Assembly (NCBI GenBank): GCA_020724775.1
Contig: DYGG01000006.1
Coordinates: 1-64,000, forward strand
Direction of reading: 5' to 3'
Length of the DNA stretch: 64,000 bases
From: Ignavibacterium sp.
Lineage (GTDB): Bacteria > Zixibacteria > MSB-5A5 > GN15 > PGXB01
Below, piece after piece: positions 50,285-59,072 of the stretch; position 1 is the first letter of the stretch, and each line of letters opens with the position of its first letter. The notes under the pieces are model-generated. The model was not told the origin of the DNA, made no database searches, and saw nothing but the letters and a program-made list of their open reading frames with translations. The translations under genes were made by a program, and so were the position numbers.

Positions 50285-51477
50285 TCGCCTCGCAGTTCTT
50301 TTCGGGGAAGAGTGAAAGTTGATGCGCCCTCAGCCTCAATATTATCTTTGCCGTTGCCGCTCTCGCTGGAGTTTATCTGCTGGCGCGCCAGCGATTCAAT
50401 CTGCTGTAACGGCTTCTCCAGCTGATTGCGGCGGGTGGTGACTATTGAATTGAATTCGTTCTGCAACTCTTCAATCCTCTTGCCCAGTTTGTCCATCCCG
50501 CCGATAAATTGACCCCATTGCTTATGAAAGGCGCTCATCAGTTCCAGAATCTTGTGCGCTGACCTTTCCAGATTGAAGTTGTCGAGAGACTGGCGGATAA
50601 TCGCCAGCACCGCATAGAGAGTAACCGGTGAGCAGACGATTACTTTTGACTTGAGGGCGTTATCCACAAAAGAAATCTCATTATCAAGTAAAAAGGCATA
50701 GACCTGCTCGTTGGGTATAAAGACCAGCGCATAATCAAGCGTTCCCGATTCGGGATTGATATAATCCCTCCCCGTCACATCTTTAATCATCTTGGAAGCG
50801 TCGGCGAGAAACTGCTTTCTATAATTCTGACGGAGCGATTCGTTGGTCTCCTCGCAGTACTTTATATAATTGTCCAGGGGGAATTTGACATCCATGTTGA
50901 GAAAACGGTTCTCCGGCAGAAGAAAGGTATAATCGGGTCGCCTTCCGGTCTGGGCAAAATCTTTCTGCCGACGGTAGTTGATTCCTTCCACCAATCCGGC
51001 GACTCTCAATAGGTCTTCGGCCATCCGTTCGCCCCATTGACCGCGCACTTTGGAACCGGAGAGAATCTTGCTCAATCCGGTCGTTACTTCCTGCAACTTG
51101 GCTGTCTGTTCCGATTGATTCTGCAGTCCGCGATTAAGGGCGCCGAACTTTTCATTGCGGTCCCGCTCAAAGGCCGTTATCTGCCCCTGCATCTTCTCCA
51201 ATTCGGTCCGGATATGCTTAAGAGTATTGTCAATCAACTCCTTCTTTGATTCAAGTTCCTTAATGTTCGACTGGGAGGCTTGCCCCAGCCGTTCCCCCGC
51301 CAGTCTCAAGAACTGCTCCGAATTCTGTGCCAGCGCCTGCAAGGAGGCTTTGCCGAACGATTCCTCTATTCGCATTAGAATATCCCGCTCGATTCGCCGG
51401 CTGTAGATTTTGATTACTACAAAAACCGCGGCGCCGGTTGCCGCCAGAAATATAAGAGAAAGCAGAAGCAGGTCCAT
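50281..51477 (-). CDS. rmuC: RmuC, DNA recombination-limiting protein
   Basis: A 398-residue protein with an N-terminal membrane anchor (LLLLSLIFLAATGAAVFVVI), a long coiled coil (~60-125) and the RmuC core: GSKVRGQWGERMAEDLLR, TGRRPDYTFLLPE, FLNMDVKFPLDNYIKY and AFVFIPNEQ-like LVFIPNEQVYAFLLDN. RmuC is thought to be a membrane-anchored nuclease-fold protein that limits inversion at repeats. Its exact activity is not established. Part of the smpB-murI operon. Confidence 0.95.
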   Translation of the reverse strand: MDLLLLSLIFLAATGAAVFVVIKIYSRRIERDILMRIEESFGKASLQALAQNSEQFLRLAGERLGQASQSNIKELESKKELIDNTLKHIRTELEKMQGQITAFERDRNEKFGALNRGLQNQSEQTAKLQEVTTGLSKILSGSKVRGQWGERMAEDLLRVAGLVEGINYRRQKDFAQTGRRPDYTFLLPENRFLNMDVKFPLDNYIKYCEETNESLRQNYRKQFLADASKMIKDVTGRDYINPESGTLDYALVFIPNEQVYAFLLDNEISFVDNALKSKVIVCSPVTLYAVLAIIRQSLDNFNLERSAHKILELMSAFHKQWGQFIGGMDKLGKRIEELQNEFNSIVTTRRNQLEKPLQQIESLARQQINSSESGNGKDNIEAEGASTFTLPRKELRGE

Positions 51478-51479
51478 CT

Positions 51480-52301
51480 CTAATATCTCGTAATGTCCAG
51501 TCGTGTAATATTATTGATGCCCCTGCCCAGAAACTGCTTTACTACTTGAGAAAAGCGATCGGGAACATCCGAAACGTAGAACTTCACCGACGCCTCGCCG
51601 CCGGAAATCCGGAGCAGATCTTTCTCGGCCAGCGCTTCGGCCACAGTTCGCGCCGTTTCTTCCGCCGAGTCCACCAATCGCACTTTCTCACCCATAACCT
51701 TGCCGATAACTTTTTTCAATAAAGGATAATGGGTGCATCCCAGTACAAGAGTATCAATATCAACATCTATAAGAGTTTTAAGATAATCCTGAGCAATCAA
51801 GAGAGTTGCTTCCTTTTCGATATACCCTTCTTCAGTCAGAGGCACAAAAAGAGGGCAGGCCAGGGAGAAAACCTTCACCAAACCGTTGCGCGACTGTATA
51901 GCCCGGGCATAACTGTCGGAACCGATAGTGGCCACCGTCCCGATTATTCCAATCCTCCCGTTCCTGGTATATTTTACCGCCGCTTCTGCGCCCGGCTCAA
52001 TCACCCCCAGAATACCAATGTCAAATTCCCCCCGGACTGTCTCCAGCGCCACTGCGGAAGCGGAATTGCAAGCCGCTACGATATATTTCACTTTATGTTC
52101 CATCAGAAATGAAATATCCTGACGTGTAAATTTGGTGATTATCTCTTTGGAGCGTCCGCCGTACGGTGCCCGCCCGACATCGCCAAAATAGACAATGTTC
52201 TCCTGTGGCAGAAGTCTCATGATTTCCGCCGCCACCGTCAGTCCGCCCACCCCGGAATCGAATATCCCTATCGGTTTGTTTCTTGTCTCATCTTGTGACA
52301 T
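51480..52301 (-). CDS. murI: Glutamate racemase MurI
   Basis: A 273-residue protein; makes D-glutamate for peptidoglycan. IGIFDSGVGGLTVAAEIMRL is at the start, and the two catalytic cysteines lie in AACNSASAV (Cys78) and VLGCTHYPLL (Cys189); PYGGRS at ~46-51 is also typical. The ATG at 52301 directly follows the stop of the amidase gene. Its pairing with an amidase and smpB in one operon is sensible for cell-wall housekeeping. Confidence 0.97.
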   Translation of the reverse strand: MSQDETRNKPIGIFDSGVGGLTVAAEIMRLLPQENIVYFGDVGRAPYGGRSKEIITKFTRQDISFLMEHKVKYIVAACNSASAVALETVRGEFDIGILGVIEPGAEAAVKYTRNGRIGIIGTVATIGSDSYARAIQSRNGLVKVFSLACPLFVPLTEEGYIEKEATLLIAQDYLKTLIDVDIDTLVLGCTHYPLLKKVIGKVMGEKVRLVDSAEETARTVAEALAEKDLLRISGGEASVKFYVSDVPDRFSQVVKQFLGRGINNITRLDITRY

Positions 52302-53774
52302 TTATTTATTCTCATATTTCGCTTTGAATCTTTTCAGCCCTTCATATATCGCTAGTGCCACCTCCTCACGGAAATCTTTACTATTGAGAAGTTGCTCATC
52401 GGCGCGGTTGGTTATAAAGGCGGTTTCTACCAGAACCGAAGGCATATAGACGCCGTTCAGGACATAAAACCCGGCCTGGTCGATACCGCGGTTCTCCGTG
52501 GAATTCACCTTTCGTCTGAAATCGCGCTCTATCATCGCCGCCAGGTCGGCCGATTCAGCCTGAAATTCGGTTTGAATCATATCGCTTAAAATATGGCTTA
52601 AATCATCATATTGCGAATCAGGTTGACTTCCCAATTCGGCGAGAAAGGTTGCGTTTTCCAGTTGTGCCACGGCCCGGGCGGAGTCATTCTTTGCCGGCGC
52701 CAGGAAGAAAACCTGAAAACCGCGCGCCGAGCGTTTGACCGACGCATTGGCATGAATCGATATGAAGATATCTCCTTTCTCTTCGTTAGCGATTCGGGTC
52801 CGCTCCGCCAGGGATAGATGCTCATCTTTTTCCCTTGTCAACACCGCCGAGAATACCTTGTCTTTTCTTATGATCTTTGCCAGCCGCTTGGCGATATCCA
52901 GAACTACCTCTTTTTCCCTTGTTCCGTTGTGCCCGATAGCGCCGTAGTCGCTTCCGCCATGTCCGGGGTCAATTATAATTCTATCAATCAGGTCATCGGG
53001 ACCGACTTTTTTCATCTCGCTGGTTGTAATCGGCGTCACCAGTGAATCTATCAGAGATATCTGAATCCGATCCGGGTCGGTTTGCAGTCGATGAGTCATC
53101 TTGTCAATCTTCCGCCGCAATCTCAGCGACACCTGGGCGGAGCCGGAATTTTGAAGGACATTCATGTCCAACAGGAATTCTTTGTCCCGGCGGCTGAGCA
53201 GTTGTCTGCGATTGACGGTGCCGTTCGGTATCGTGATATTTAGCCAGTTTCCTTCCGATTGGAATATTTCATAATCCTTGATACCGCTGACAAAAATCTC
53301 AATCAGGAGTCCGTTGGCTTTGGGGGAGAAAGCCAGGTCGGTCACATTATACCATTCCGAATCAACCCGAATCGTTTTGCGATGCGCATCCCAGGATACC
53401 TTCTCCGGGCGAATCCGGTTTAAAACCGGCATAAAGGTCTCCGCCGGAAGATACAATTCCCCGTTTCTGATTATGACCGGGTATACCATGTTTCGAACCG
53501 AATCCCCCATTCGGAGAAATGGCGAGTCGATGAAAAAAAGAGTCTTACTCGCTGCCGACTGATAAGCTATCGACAACCCGATCTCTTCCCAAGTAACGCG
53601 GTCGCCAAACAGTTCCGCCAGTTGCGACATGGAGAAATAGAGAACATCTTTCTCGACAAAACTGTCGATCTTTTCCGTTCCTCCGGAGATCTGGACTGAA
53701 AGAAGTTCCCCCTGCGCAGCCGGGGAAAACAGTCCTACGATTAGGAGAAAAGCAATTAGCACATATCTGGTCAT
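52302..53774 (-). CDS. N-acetylmuramoyl-L-alanine amidase (Amidase_3) with copper-amine-oxidase-like and AMIN-like N-domains
   Basis: A 490-residue exported protein (MTRYVLIAFLLIVGLFSPAA, signal). Residues ~25-125 resemble a copper-amine-oxidase-N-type wall-binding domain (LYFSMSQLAELFGDRVTWEE; GELYLPAETFMPVLNRI), ~140-240 an AMIN-like beta domain, and ~255-485 the Amidase_3 catalytic domain: IIIDPGHGGSDYGAIG (first Zn His), TREKEVVLDIA (Glu), ISIHANA (His), and VLVETAFITN (catalytic Glu). It cleaves the amide bond between MurNAc and the stem peptide in the periplasm, as in cell separation. The ATG overlaps the smpB stop (ATGA). Confidence 0.94.
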   Translation of the reverse strand: MTRYVLIAFLLIVGLFSPAAQGELLSVQISGGTEKIDSFVEKDVLYFSMSQLAELFGDRVTWEEIGLSIAYQSAASKTLFFIDSPFLRMGDSVRNMVYPVIIRNGELYLPAETFMPVLNRIRPEKVSWDAHRKTIRVDSEWYNVTDLAFSPKANGLLIEIFVSGIKDYEIFQSEGNWLNITIPNGTVNRRQLLSRRDKEFLLDMNVLQNSGSAQVSLRLRRKIDKMTHRLQTDPDRIQISLIDSLVTPITTSEMKKVGPDDLIDRIIIDPGHGGSDYGAIGHNGTREKEVVLDIAKRLAKIIRKDKVFSAVLTREKDEHLSLAERTRIANEEKGDIFISIHANASVKRSARGFQVFFLAPAKNDSARAVAQLENATFLAELGSQPDSQYDDLSHILSDMIQTEFQAESADLAAMIERDFRRKVNSTENRGIDQAGFYVLNGVYMPSVLVETAFITNRADEQLLNSKDFREEVALAIYEGLKRFKAKYENK

Positions 53775-54241
53775 TTTATCTTCCGCCTCATCGCCCTTCC
53801 AATCGCCCGCTCGGCTTCTTTCTCGGCTGTTTTTTCCCGCTTATCGTAACTCTTACGCCCGCGGGCAATAGCCAGTTCGATTTTAATTACCGAACCCTTG
53901 AAATAGATTCGCAGCGGAATCAGGGTGAAACCCTTTTCTTCCGTGGCGGCAAGTAGCCGGCGGATTTCGCGCTTATGTAGCAATAACCTTCGGGGACGAA
54001 GCGGCTCGTGACCGTCGCGGGTCGCCATTTCGTACGGTGAAATATGCAGATTATACAGGATTACTTCCCCGTTCTCAACGGCGGCGTAACTATCGGAGAG
54101 ATTGACTTTCCCCATCCGTAACGATTTCACTTCGCTCCCTTTCAACTCGATACCGGCTTCACGACGGTCAATAATCTCATAATTGTGAAAGGCTTTGCGG
54201 TTGGTAACAATGCTCCGCTCTCTTTTCTTTTCCTCCGACAT
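53771..54241 (-). CDS. smpB: SmpB, tmRNA-binding protein
   Basis: A 156-residue protein; ATG 54241 gives MSEEKKRERSIVTNRKAFHN. Conserved parts include NYEIIDRREAGIELKGSEVK, VNLSDSYAAVENGEVILYNL, HISPYE and the basic C-terminus with RGRKSYDKRE. SmpB brings tmRNA to stalled ribosomes (trans-translation). The tmRNA gene itself is not in this window. First gene of the operon ending in the lipoprotein at 48267. Confidence 0.97.
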   Translation of the reverse strand: MSEEKKRERSIVTNRKAFHNYEIIDRREAGIELKGSEVKSLRMGKVNLSDSYAAVENGEVILYNLHISPYEMATRDGHEPLRPRRLLLHKREIRRLLAATEEKGFTLIPLRIYFKGSVIKIELAIARGRKSYDKREKTAEKEAERAIGRAMRRKIK

Positions 54242-54322
54242 GGGGCTAAATATAGAGGAGAGGCATACCGGTTGCAATTGTTTTATTGATTGCTTATTTT
54301 GATGGCGACTAAGGACCAGCCA

Positions 54323-55105
54323 ATGATTGTATCACTGTATCAAAGCAACCCCCGCTTCGGAAAACTGGCGGAGAACCTGGATGAGGTGCTCACCGCCGTT
54401 AAACCGCATAAGTTTGACCTTCTGGTGCTTCCGGAACTTTTTGCCACCGGATATCTTTTTTCTGATTTCAACCAGGCCTTTCTGCTGGCGGAAGAAGCGG
54501 GCAAGGGGTATGTCTTTGAAACCATTCGCATGTTGGCCGCCGAGAAAAACGGCCTTGTCATTTACGGTTTCCCGGAGCGGCGAGGGAAGAGGTTGTTTAA
54601 TTCCTCGCTGGCTGTTTTCCCCAATGGGCAGTATCTATTATATCAGAAAAGTCATCTCTTCGATACGGAGAAGGAAATTTTCTCTCCCGGCGAGACCGGC
54701 TTTTCAGTTTTTTCATTTCGGGGTGCCAGAATCGGTATGATGATCTGTTTCGACTGGCGTTTTCCCGAGGCAGCGCGCAAACTGACTCTTCTGGGAGCCC
54801 AGATAGTCTGCCATCCTTCCAATCTTGTCCTGACCCACTGCCCTGATGCCATGATAACCAGAGCCCTCGAGAATGCCGTTTTTACCATAACCGCCAACCG
54901 CATCGGCGAAGAAATTCGGGGTGAAAAGAAACTTCGCTTCATAGGGAAATCCCGAATAATCTCACCTGACGGGAAAGTCTTAGCACAGGTTGATTCCCAC
55001 CAAACCGGATTTATCGCCTCTGAAATAAATCCGGAACTGGCTGATAATAAACGAGTTACCGAAAACAACGACCTCCTTGCCGACCGTCGCCCGGAATTGT
55101 ATTAG
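54323..55105 (+). CDS. Carbon-nitrogen hydrolase (nitrilase superfamily)
   Basis: A 260-residue protein; ATG 54323 (MIVSLYQSNPRFG) follows AAGGA at 8 bases. The catalytic triad is Glu38 (VLPELF), Lys109 (YQKSHLF) and Cys142 (MICFDWRFPE), each in its typical motif. It should hydrolyse a C-N bond of an amide or nitrile; the group (omega-amidase-like) and substrate cannot be told from motifs. Divergent from smpB. Confidence 0.93.
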   Translation: MIVSLYQSNPRFGKLAENLDEVLTAVKPHKFDLLVLPELFATGYLFSDFNQAFLLAEEAGKGYVFETIRMLAAEKNGLVIYGFPERRGKRLFNSSLAVFPNGQYLLYQKSHLFDTEKEIFSPGETGFSVFSFRGARIGMMICFDWRFPEAARKLTLLGAQIVCHPSNLVLTHCPDAMITRALENAVFTITANRIGEEIRGEKKLRFIGKSRIISPDGKVLAQVDSHQTGFIASEINPELADNKRVTENNDLLADRRPELY

Positions 55106-55249
55106 ATTTTGTCGTTCCTGCCTCTGATTTCATTACCTCGAGAGAATTTATTATTTCTCAGAATCCGGGGGTATCCTCTCGAATCTTTCGCTAATGAAAA
55201 CCGGTCTCCTGCCGATAAAACTCAAAGATAACAATTGATTGGCAAAGAT

Positions 55250-55651
55250 ATGGCGATTGCACAGAAGACTGGACAAGCAAAGATACTGGTCATCGATGAC
55301 GAGCCGCAGATAACGGAAATCATCGAAGCCTTTCTGACCAACGCCGGTCATCAGGTTTTTGTCAACAATGTTGCCAATGAGGGGCTGAAACGGGCGAAAG
55401 CGATTAAACCGGATATCATCCTGCTTGACATCATGATGCCTGGCACCGACGGCTACGGGGTTTGCAATGAATTAAAGAATGACCCGGCCACCGCTAATAT
55501 ACCGGTAGTTTTCCTGACCGGAAAAGACCGCAATGACGATATGGGCCGCTCCTTCAAGGTTGGCGGCGATATGTTCATTAAGAAGCCCTTCTCCTGCGAA
55601 AGACTGCTGGAAATTGTCAATATTATCTTGATGTCCACCGGCAAGCATTAA
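55250..55651 (+). CDS. Stand-alone response-regulator receiver domain
   Basis: A 133-residue protein (ATG 55250) made only of a receiver domain: acidic pair Asp16-Asp17 (VIDDEPQ), phosphorylation site Asp60 (ILLDIMMPGTDGY), Thr90 (VFLTGKD) and Lys112 (FIKKPFS). No output domain and no adjacent histidine kinase. Such proteins act by protein contact, for example in chemotaxis or phosphorelay; nothing here specifies the partner. Confidence 0.93.
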   Translation: MAIAQKTGQAKILVIDDEPQITEIIEAFLTNAGHQVFVNNVANEGLKRAKAIKPDIILLDIMMPGTDGYGVCNELKNDPATANIPVVFLTGKDRNDDMGRSFKVGGDMFIKKPFSCERLLEIVNIILMSTGKH

Positions 55652-55778
55652 GCGAAATCCCTTGCCTCTCCGGTAATTCCTCCTTATTCTTTAGACCGCA
55701 ACCAATATTATCCCGGCGGTACTGTTTGAATCGGTCGGGGTATTAGTGTGTATTATTTACCGGACAGAAGGAGGTAAT

Positions 55779-56099
55779 ATGTCAATTCTACAGAAGACCT
55801 ATCTTGCCTCAGTCGGGATTTATAACCTTACGCGCAAGAAGGCGGAAGAGGTTATTGATTCACTCATCAAAGCCGGGGAGATTAACAGTTCAGAACGCCA
55901 GCAAGCGATTCTGGAACTGCTGGAGAAAACCGAAAAGTCGGCCGGCCGGATGGCGAGCAAACTGAAGAAGGAAACCGGTCAATTTCAGAAAGACATTGAC
56001 AGAAAGGTCAGCAAATTCAAACTCGCCACTAAGAAAGACCTTGAGAAACTGAGCAAGAAGATCGACCAACTGGCAAAGGCGCTGGACAAAAAGAAGTAA
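55779..56099 (+). CDS. Phasin-like coiled-coil protein
   Basis: A 106-residue protein after AGGAGGTAAT (ATG 55779). It begins MSILQKTYLASVGIYNLTRK and continues as an uninterrupted Lys/Glu-rich helix (KAEEVIDSLIKAGEINSSER; KSAGRMASKLKKETGQFQKD). This matches the small PhaF/phasin-like (poly-hydroxyalkanoate-associated) proteins found also in bacteria without polyhydroxyalkanoate. No PHA synthase is in the window. Confidence 0.8.
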   Translation: MSILQKTYLASVGIYNLTRKKAEEVIDSLIKAGEINSSERQQAILELLEKTEKSAGRMASKLKKETGQFQKDIDRKVSKFKLATKKDLEKLSKKIDQLAKALDKKK

Positions 56100-56136
56100 T
56101 CGCAACTATTCGGTATCGCCACATAACGGTTTAGCC

Positions 56137-57168
56137 ATGCAAAAAGTCAATCTCCTCGGATACACCGTCAATGACCTCGAGAATCTGATGCAGGAGTTGG
56201 GTCAGCGACGGTTCAAGGGACGGCAACTGTTTAACTGGCTTTACGCGCAACGTCAGCCTGACTTCTCCGAGATGAGCGATATCTCCAAGAGCGCCCGTTC
56301 GGTCCTGACGGAAAAGTACTGTTTTACTGGGCTTACCGCGGAGCGAATTTCCCGCTCCTCTGACGGCACCGAAAAATATCTGTTTCGGCTTGACGACGGC
56401 AAACTGATTGAAGCGGTAATGATTCCGGATGAAAGGAAACGGACGGTCTGCATTTCCAGTCAGGTCGGCTGCTCCCTGGGATGTCTCTTCTGCGCCACCG
56501 GGAAGATCGGTTTTGGACGAAATCTGACTCCCGGCGAGATAGTCGGGCAACTTCTTTTTCTGCGCCAGCGTTTCGGCGATTCCGCTTTTCAGAATATTGT
56601 ATTTATGGGGATGGGCGAACCGTTGCTCAATTATGAGAACGTTCTGAAGGCAATCAGTATTATTACCTCAGAGATCGGGCTGGCGGTTACCGCCCGGAAG
56701 ATAACAATCTCGACCGCCGGGGTAGTTCCCAAAATACTGACTCTGGCAGATTCTGATATCAAAGTGCGCCTGGCGATTTCGTTGCATGCCGCCACAGACG
56801 ACAAGAGGGGGCGATTAATGCCGATCGCCCGGGCATACAACCTGGAAAGGCTGATGGACGCGGCGAAATATTTTGCCTTAAAGCGTAAGAGACGGATTAC
56901 ATTTGAATATATTCTTTTCGAAGGATTCAACGATTCCGCGCAGGATATTAAGGCGCTATCCAAACTCATTCGCGGAATTCCCTGCAAAATCAACATCCTC
57001 GCGTACAATCCGGTCGCGGGCTTCCCATTCCGGCGTCCTTCCGAGAAGAAGGTCAATGAATTTGGAAGATTGTTGTATCCGCGGGCTCCTGCGGTTACCG
57101 TCCGCAAAAGCCGGGGTATCGATATTGACGCCGCCTGCGGGCAACTTGCCGGAAAATACCAGCAATGA
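56137..57168 (+). CDS. rlmN: RlmN, 23S rRNA A2503 (and tRNA A37) methyltransferase
   Basis: A 343-residue radical-SAM enzyme. The 4Fe-4S motif CSLGCLFC gives Cys112, Cys116 and Cys119. The later Cys334 (DIDAACGQL) is the residue that becomes transiently linked to RNA and the second catalytic Cys lies in the ISLHAATDDKRGRLMP region neighbourhood of the family. GMGEPLLNYENV is intact. It adds the C2 methyl to A2503. The next gene starts 14 bases after its stop. Confidence 0.97.
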   Translation: MQKVNLLGYTVNDLENLMQELGQRRFKGRQLFNWLYAQRQPDFSEMSDISKSARSVLTEKYCFTGLTAERISRSSDGTEKYLFRLDDGKLIEAVMIPDERKRTVCISSQVGCSLGCLFCATGKIGFGRNLTPGEIVGQLLFLRQRFGDSAFQNIVFMGMGEPLLNYENVLKAISIITSEIGLAVTARKITISTAGVVPKILTLADSDIKVRLAISLHAATDDKRGRLMPIARAYNLERLMDAAKYFALKRKRRITFEYILFEGFNDSAQDIKALSKLIRGIPCKINILAYNPVAGFPFRRPSEKKVNEFGRLLYPRAPAVTVRKSRGIDIDAACGQLAGKYQQ

Positions 57169-57182
57169 ATTCTGGAGGTACA

Positions 57183-58619
57183 ATGCAGAGTTACTCCTTC
57201 GGTCTAAAGATTTGTGTCATCTTTCTTTTCTTGGTCAGCGGAGCGTTCGCTCAGGAATTTATCGTAGCCACTCCCGATTTCGGTTCACTCCAATGGGGCA
57301 AGCAGACGGTAAATGTTTCAGTTACCAACCTGGTTGATGACTATCGCTTTGTTGTCGCCTGGTCTCATGTTGAATTCGAAAACGCGCCTGGTAACTCTGA
57401 CCGTCAGAGTCGCGTCGTAATGATTGTCGAGCCCCTGCAAACCGTTAAGGTTGCAGTCCCGGTGGAAATCCCCGGCAACTTCGGAACAGCACTGGTGAGT
57501 GTCACCCTTTACAATGTGGTCGACACCCTGGATAATCTTCTCCCCACTCAGAAATTCGCTTCATTTGAGCACCGTCAAACATTTCAGATTCCGTCAACGC
57601 TGCCGGGGGACCTTTCGAATATAAAGTCACCGCCGTACGGGCATCGCTGGGGAGATTTCGACAACGACTTTGTCCGGGCGCTGATTGTCATGGCAAAGCG
57701 AGGTAGGACGGCTCTGGAGATGGCCGAACAAACTGGCGTTGATACCTCGGTAATACTTTCGCAACTAAATGGACTCACCCAGCGCGGTTATCTTAAAAAA
57801 GCCGACTCGTTATATGCTCCTCTGAATGCTGTTATCGATACCAATGACCTTACCCTGCTGCTCCCCGAAGTGGAGCGGACCGTAGAGGCTCTCTATCGTC
57901 TGTTTCAGGCGAAACTTCCCGAATATGACCGGTATCTTGCCCGTCTTGCCACCGAGAAAAAGATCGCCCGTGATGGCACCTCCGTTCTTGACGTTACCTC
58001 CGTGCTGTATCATAAGTACCCTTTCCTCGCTGCCATTCTGCTCTGGAGCAAAATGGGGGTAGAGTTTGTCAACGACGGTAAGCCGTTCAACATCTTTGCT
58101 AATGAAGGGATGGAAAGGGGAAAGTATCTTCGTTCTGACCCCTGTCGGGCACGAATGGGCAAGTACAATTATCTGGCGGTGGGTCCGGAAGAAACAGCCG
58201 GGAAGACATTTTACTTTTATCTGAGTGACGATGGCGCCGGCGGCGATATGTTCTACTTCGGCGCGGGTGAAATCGCCATAGACTGCCACGCTTTCCTTGA
58301 TTCCATAAGCGGCGCCCCCCGCTCTTTTGACTGGACTTCCTTTGCCTCGAACCAGCCGACCTATTTTCAGTACGCCGACTCTACTGTAAATTTAGCCGTG
58401 CCTTTTTTCGGCAATGAATTGACGCGAGCCTCACAGGCTTTGCGCTCCAAAATAGAAGAGAGTTATAAGTCACCGTCATCTTCGCTGGCTATTTATGGCG
58501 TGCGATACTGGGCATGGAATCTGGTGGTTTCACGGCTTATCGAGCGATTGGAGCAGACAAAATTGATTGAGAAAGAAGGGGATGGCTTCTATCACTTTCA
58601 AAGGGTGGTTTTACAATGA
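57183..58619 (+). CDS. Exported protein with internal winged-helix-like segment, function unknown
   Basis: A 478-residue protein; ATG 57183 after GGAGGT gives a signal peptide (MQSYSFGLKICVIFLFLVSG, ending near AFAQ). The first ~130 residues are beta-rich (FGSLQWGKQTVNVSVTNLVD). At ~160-212 there is a winged-helix-like pattern: DNDFVRALIVMAKRGRTALE, MAEQTGVDTSVILSQLNGLT, RGYLKKADSLYAP; this is the look of a MarR/ArsR-type domain, odd in an exported protein. The rest is helical and beta mixed with no named domain. It overlaps the lipoprotein gene that follows (ATGA). Confidence 0.78.
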   Translation: MQSYSFGLKICVIFLFLVSGAFAQEFIVATPDFGSLQWGKQTVNVSVTNLVDDYRFVVAWSHVEFENAPGNSDRQSRVVMIVEPLQTVKVAVPVEIPGNFGTALVSVTLYNVVDTLDNLLPTQKFASFEHRQTFQIPSTLPGDLSNIKSPPYGHRWGDFDNDFVRALIVMAKRGRTALEMAEQTGVDTSVILSQLNGLTQRGYLKKADSLYAPLNAVIDTNDLTLLLPEVERTVEALYRLFQAKLPEYDRYLARLATEKKIARDGTSVLDVTSVLYHKYPFLAAILLWSKMGVEFVNDGKPFNIFANEGMERGKYLRSDPCRARMGKYNYLAVGPEETAGKTFYFYLSDDGAGGDMFYFGAGEIAIDCHAFLDSISGAPRSFDWTSFASNQPTYFQYADSTVNLAVPFFGNELTRASQALRSKIEESYKSPSSSLAIYGVRYWAWNLVVSRLIERLEQTKLIEKEGDGFYHFQRVVLQ

Positions 58620-59029
58620 TTCAAAAATATCGGCTATTTCCGGTAGGTATGTTTATCATATTGGCGCTGCTTCTGGGCGCTTGCGCCAAGAAAAATCCGC
58701 CACGAGATGAGATTCCGGTAATCAAGAACCTGCTTGCCCGGTTGGAAACGGCTATCAAAGAGGAAAATGCCGCCGCCATCGATTCCCTGATTATGGCGCA
58801 ATCATATGAACTCGGTTACAGTTCTACTTCGATTCTTGAGAAGATTGACTCCCATCTGAACGGTCGGGAATTCTTCGGTTTCGGGCATCGGGAGTTTTTC
58901 TACACAAAATCAGAAGGGGTGGTGAAATGTGCCGTCAAAGCCGACAGCGCCGACTCCGGACAGCCGGTCGAAATTATACTGGAAAAGGTGGGGGAGACCT
59001 GGCTGATTAAAAAGTTCGATTTGAAATAA
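58616..59029 (+). CDS. Small lipoprotein with NTF2/SnoaL-like appearance
   Basis: A 137-residue lipoprotein (FPVGMFIILALLLGACAKKN, lipidated Cys). The mature part, EIPVIKNLLARLETAIKEEN, then AAAIDSLIMAQSYELG, KIDSHLNG, and beta strands ending GETWLIKKFDL, follows the alpha-helix-then-curved-sheet order of NTF2-like domains. Its start overlaps the previous stop by 4 bases, so the two are likely partners in the envelope. The terminator at 59031 ends the unit. Confidence 0.82.
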   Translation: MIQKYRLFPVGMFIILALLLGACAKKNPPRDEIPVIKNLLARLETAIKEENAAAIDSLIMAQSYELGYSSTSILEKIDSHLNGREFFGFGHREFFYTKSEGVVKCAVKADSADSGQPVEIILEKVGETWLIKKFDLK

Positions 59030-59030
59030 A

Positions 59031-59055
59031 AAAGCCCCGCCGGTGGCGGGGCTTT
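59031..59055. terminator. Bidirectional terminator between the lipoprotein gene and ctpA
   Basis: AAAGCCCCGCC (59031-59041) and GGCGGGGCTTT (59045-59055), an 11-bp stem with a 3-base loop, is flanked by A-rich sequence on the left and TTTAATTTT on the right. It lies right after the stop at 59029 (plus) and 18 bases after the ctpA stop (minus). Confidence 0.9.
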
Positions 59056-59072
59056 AATTTTGCAGCGCCGGA

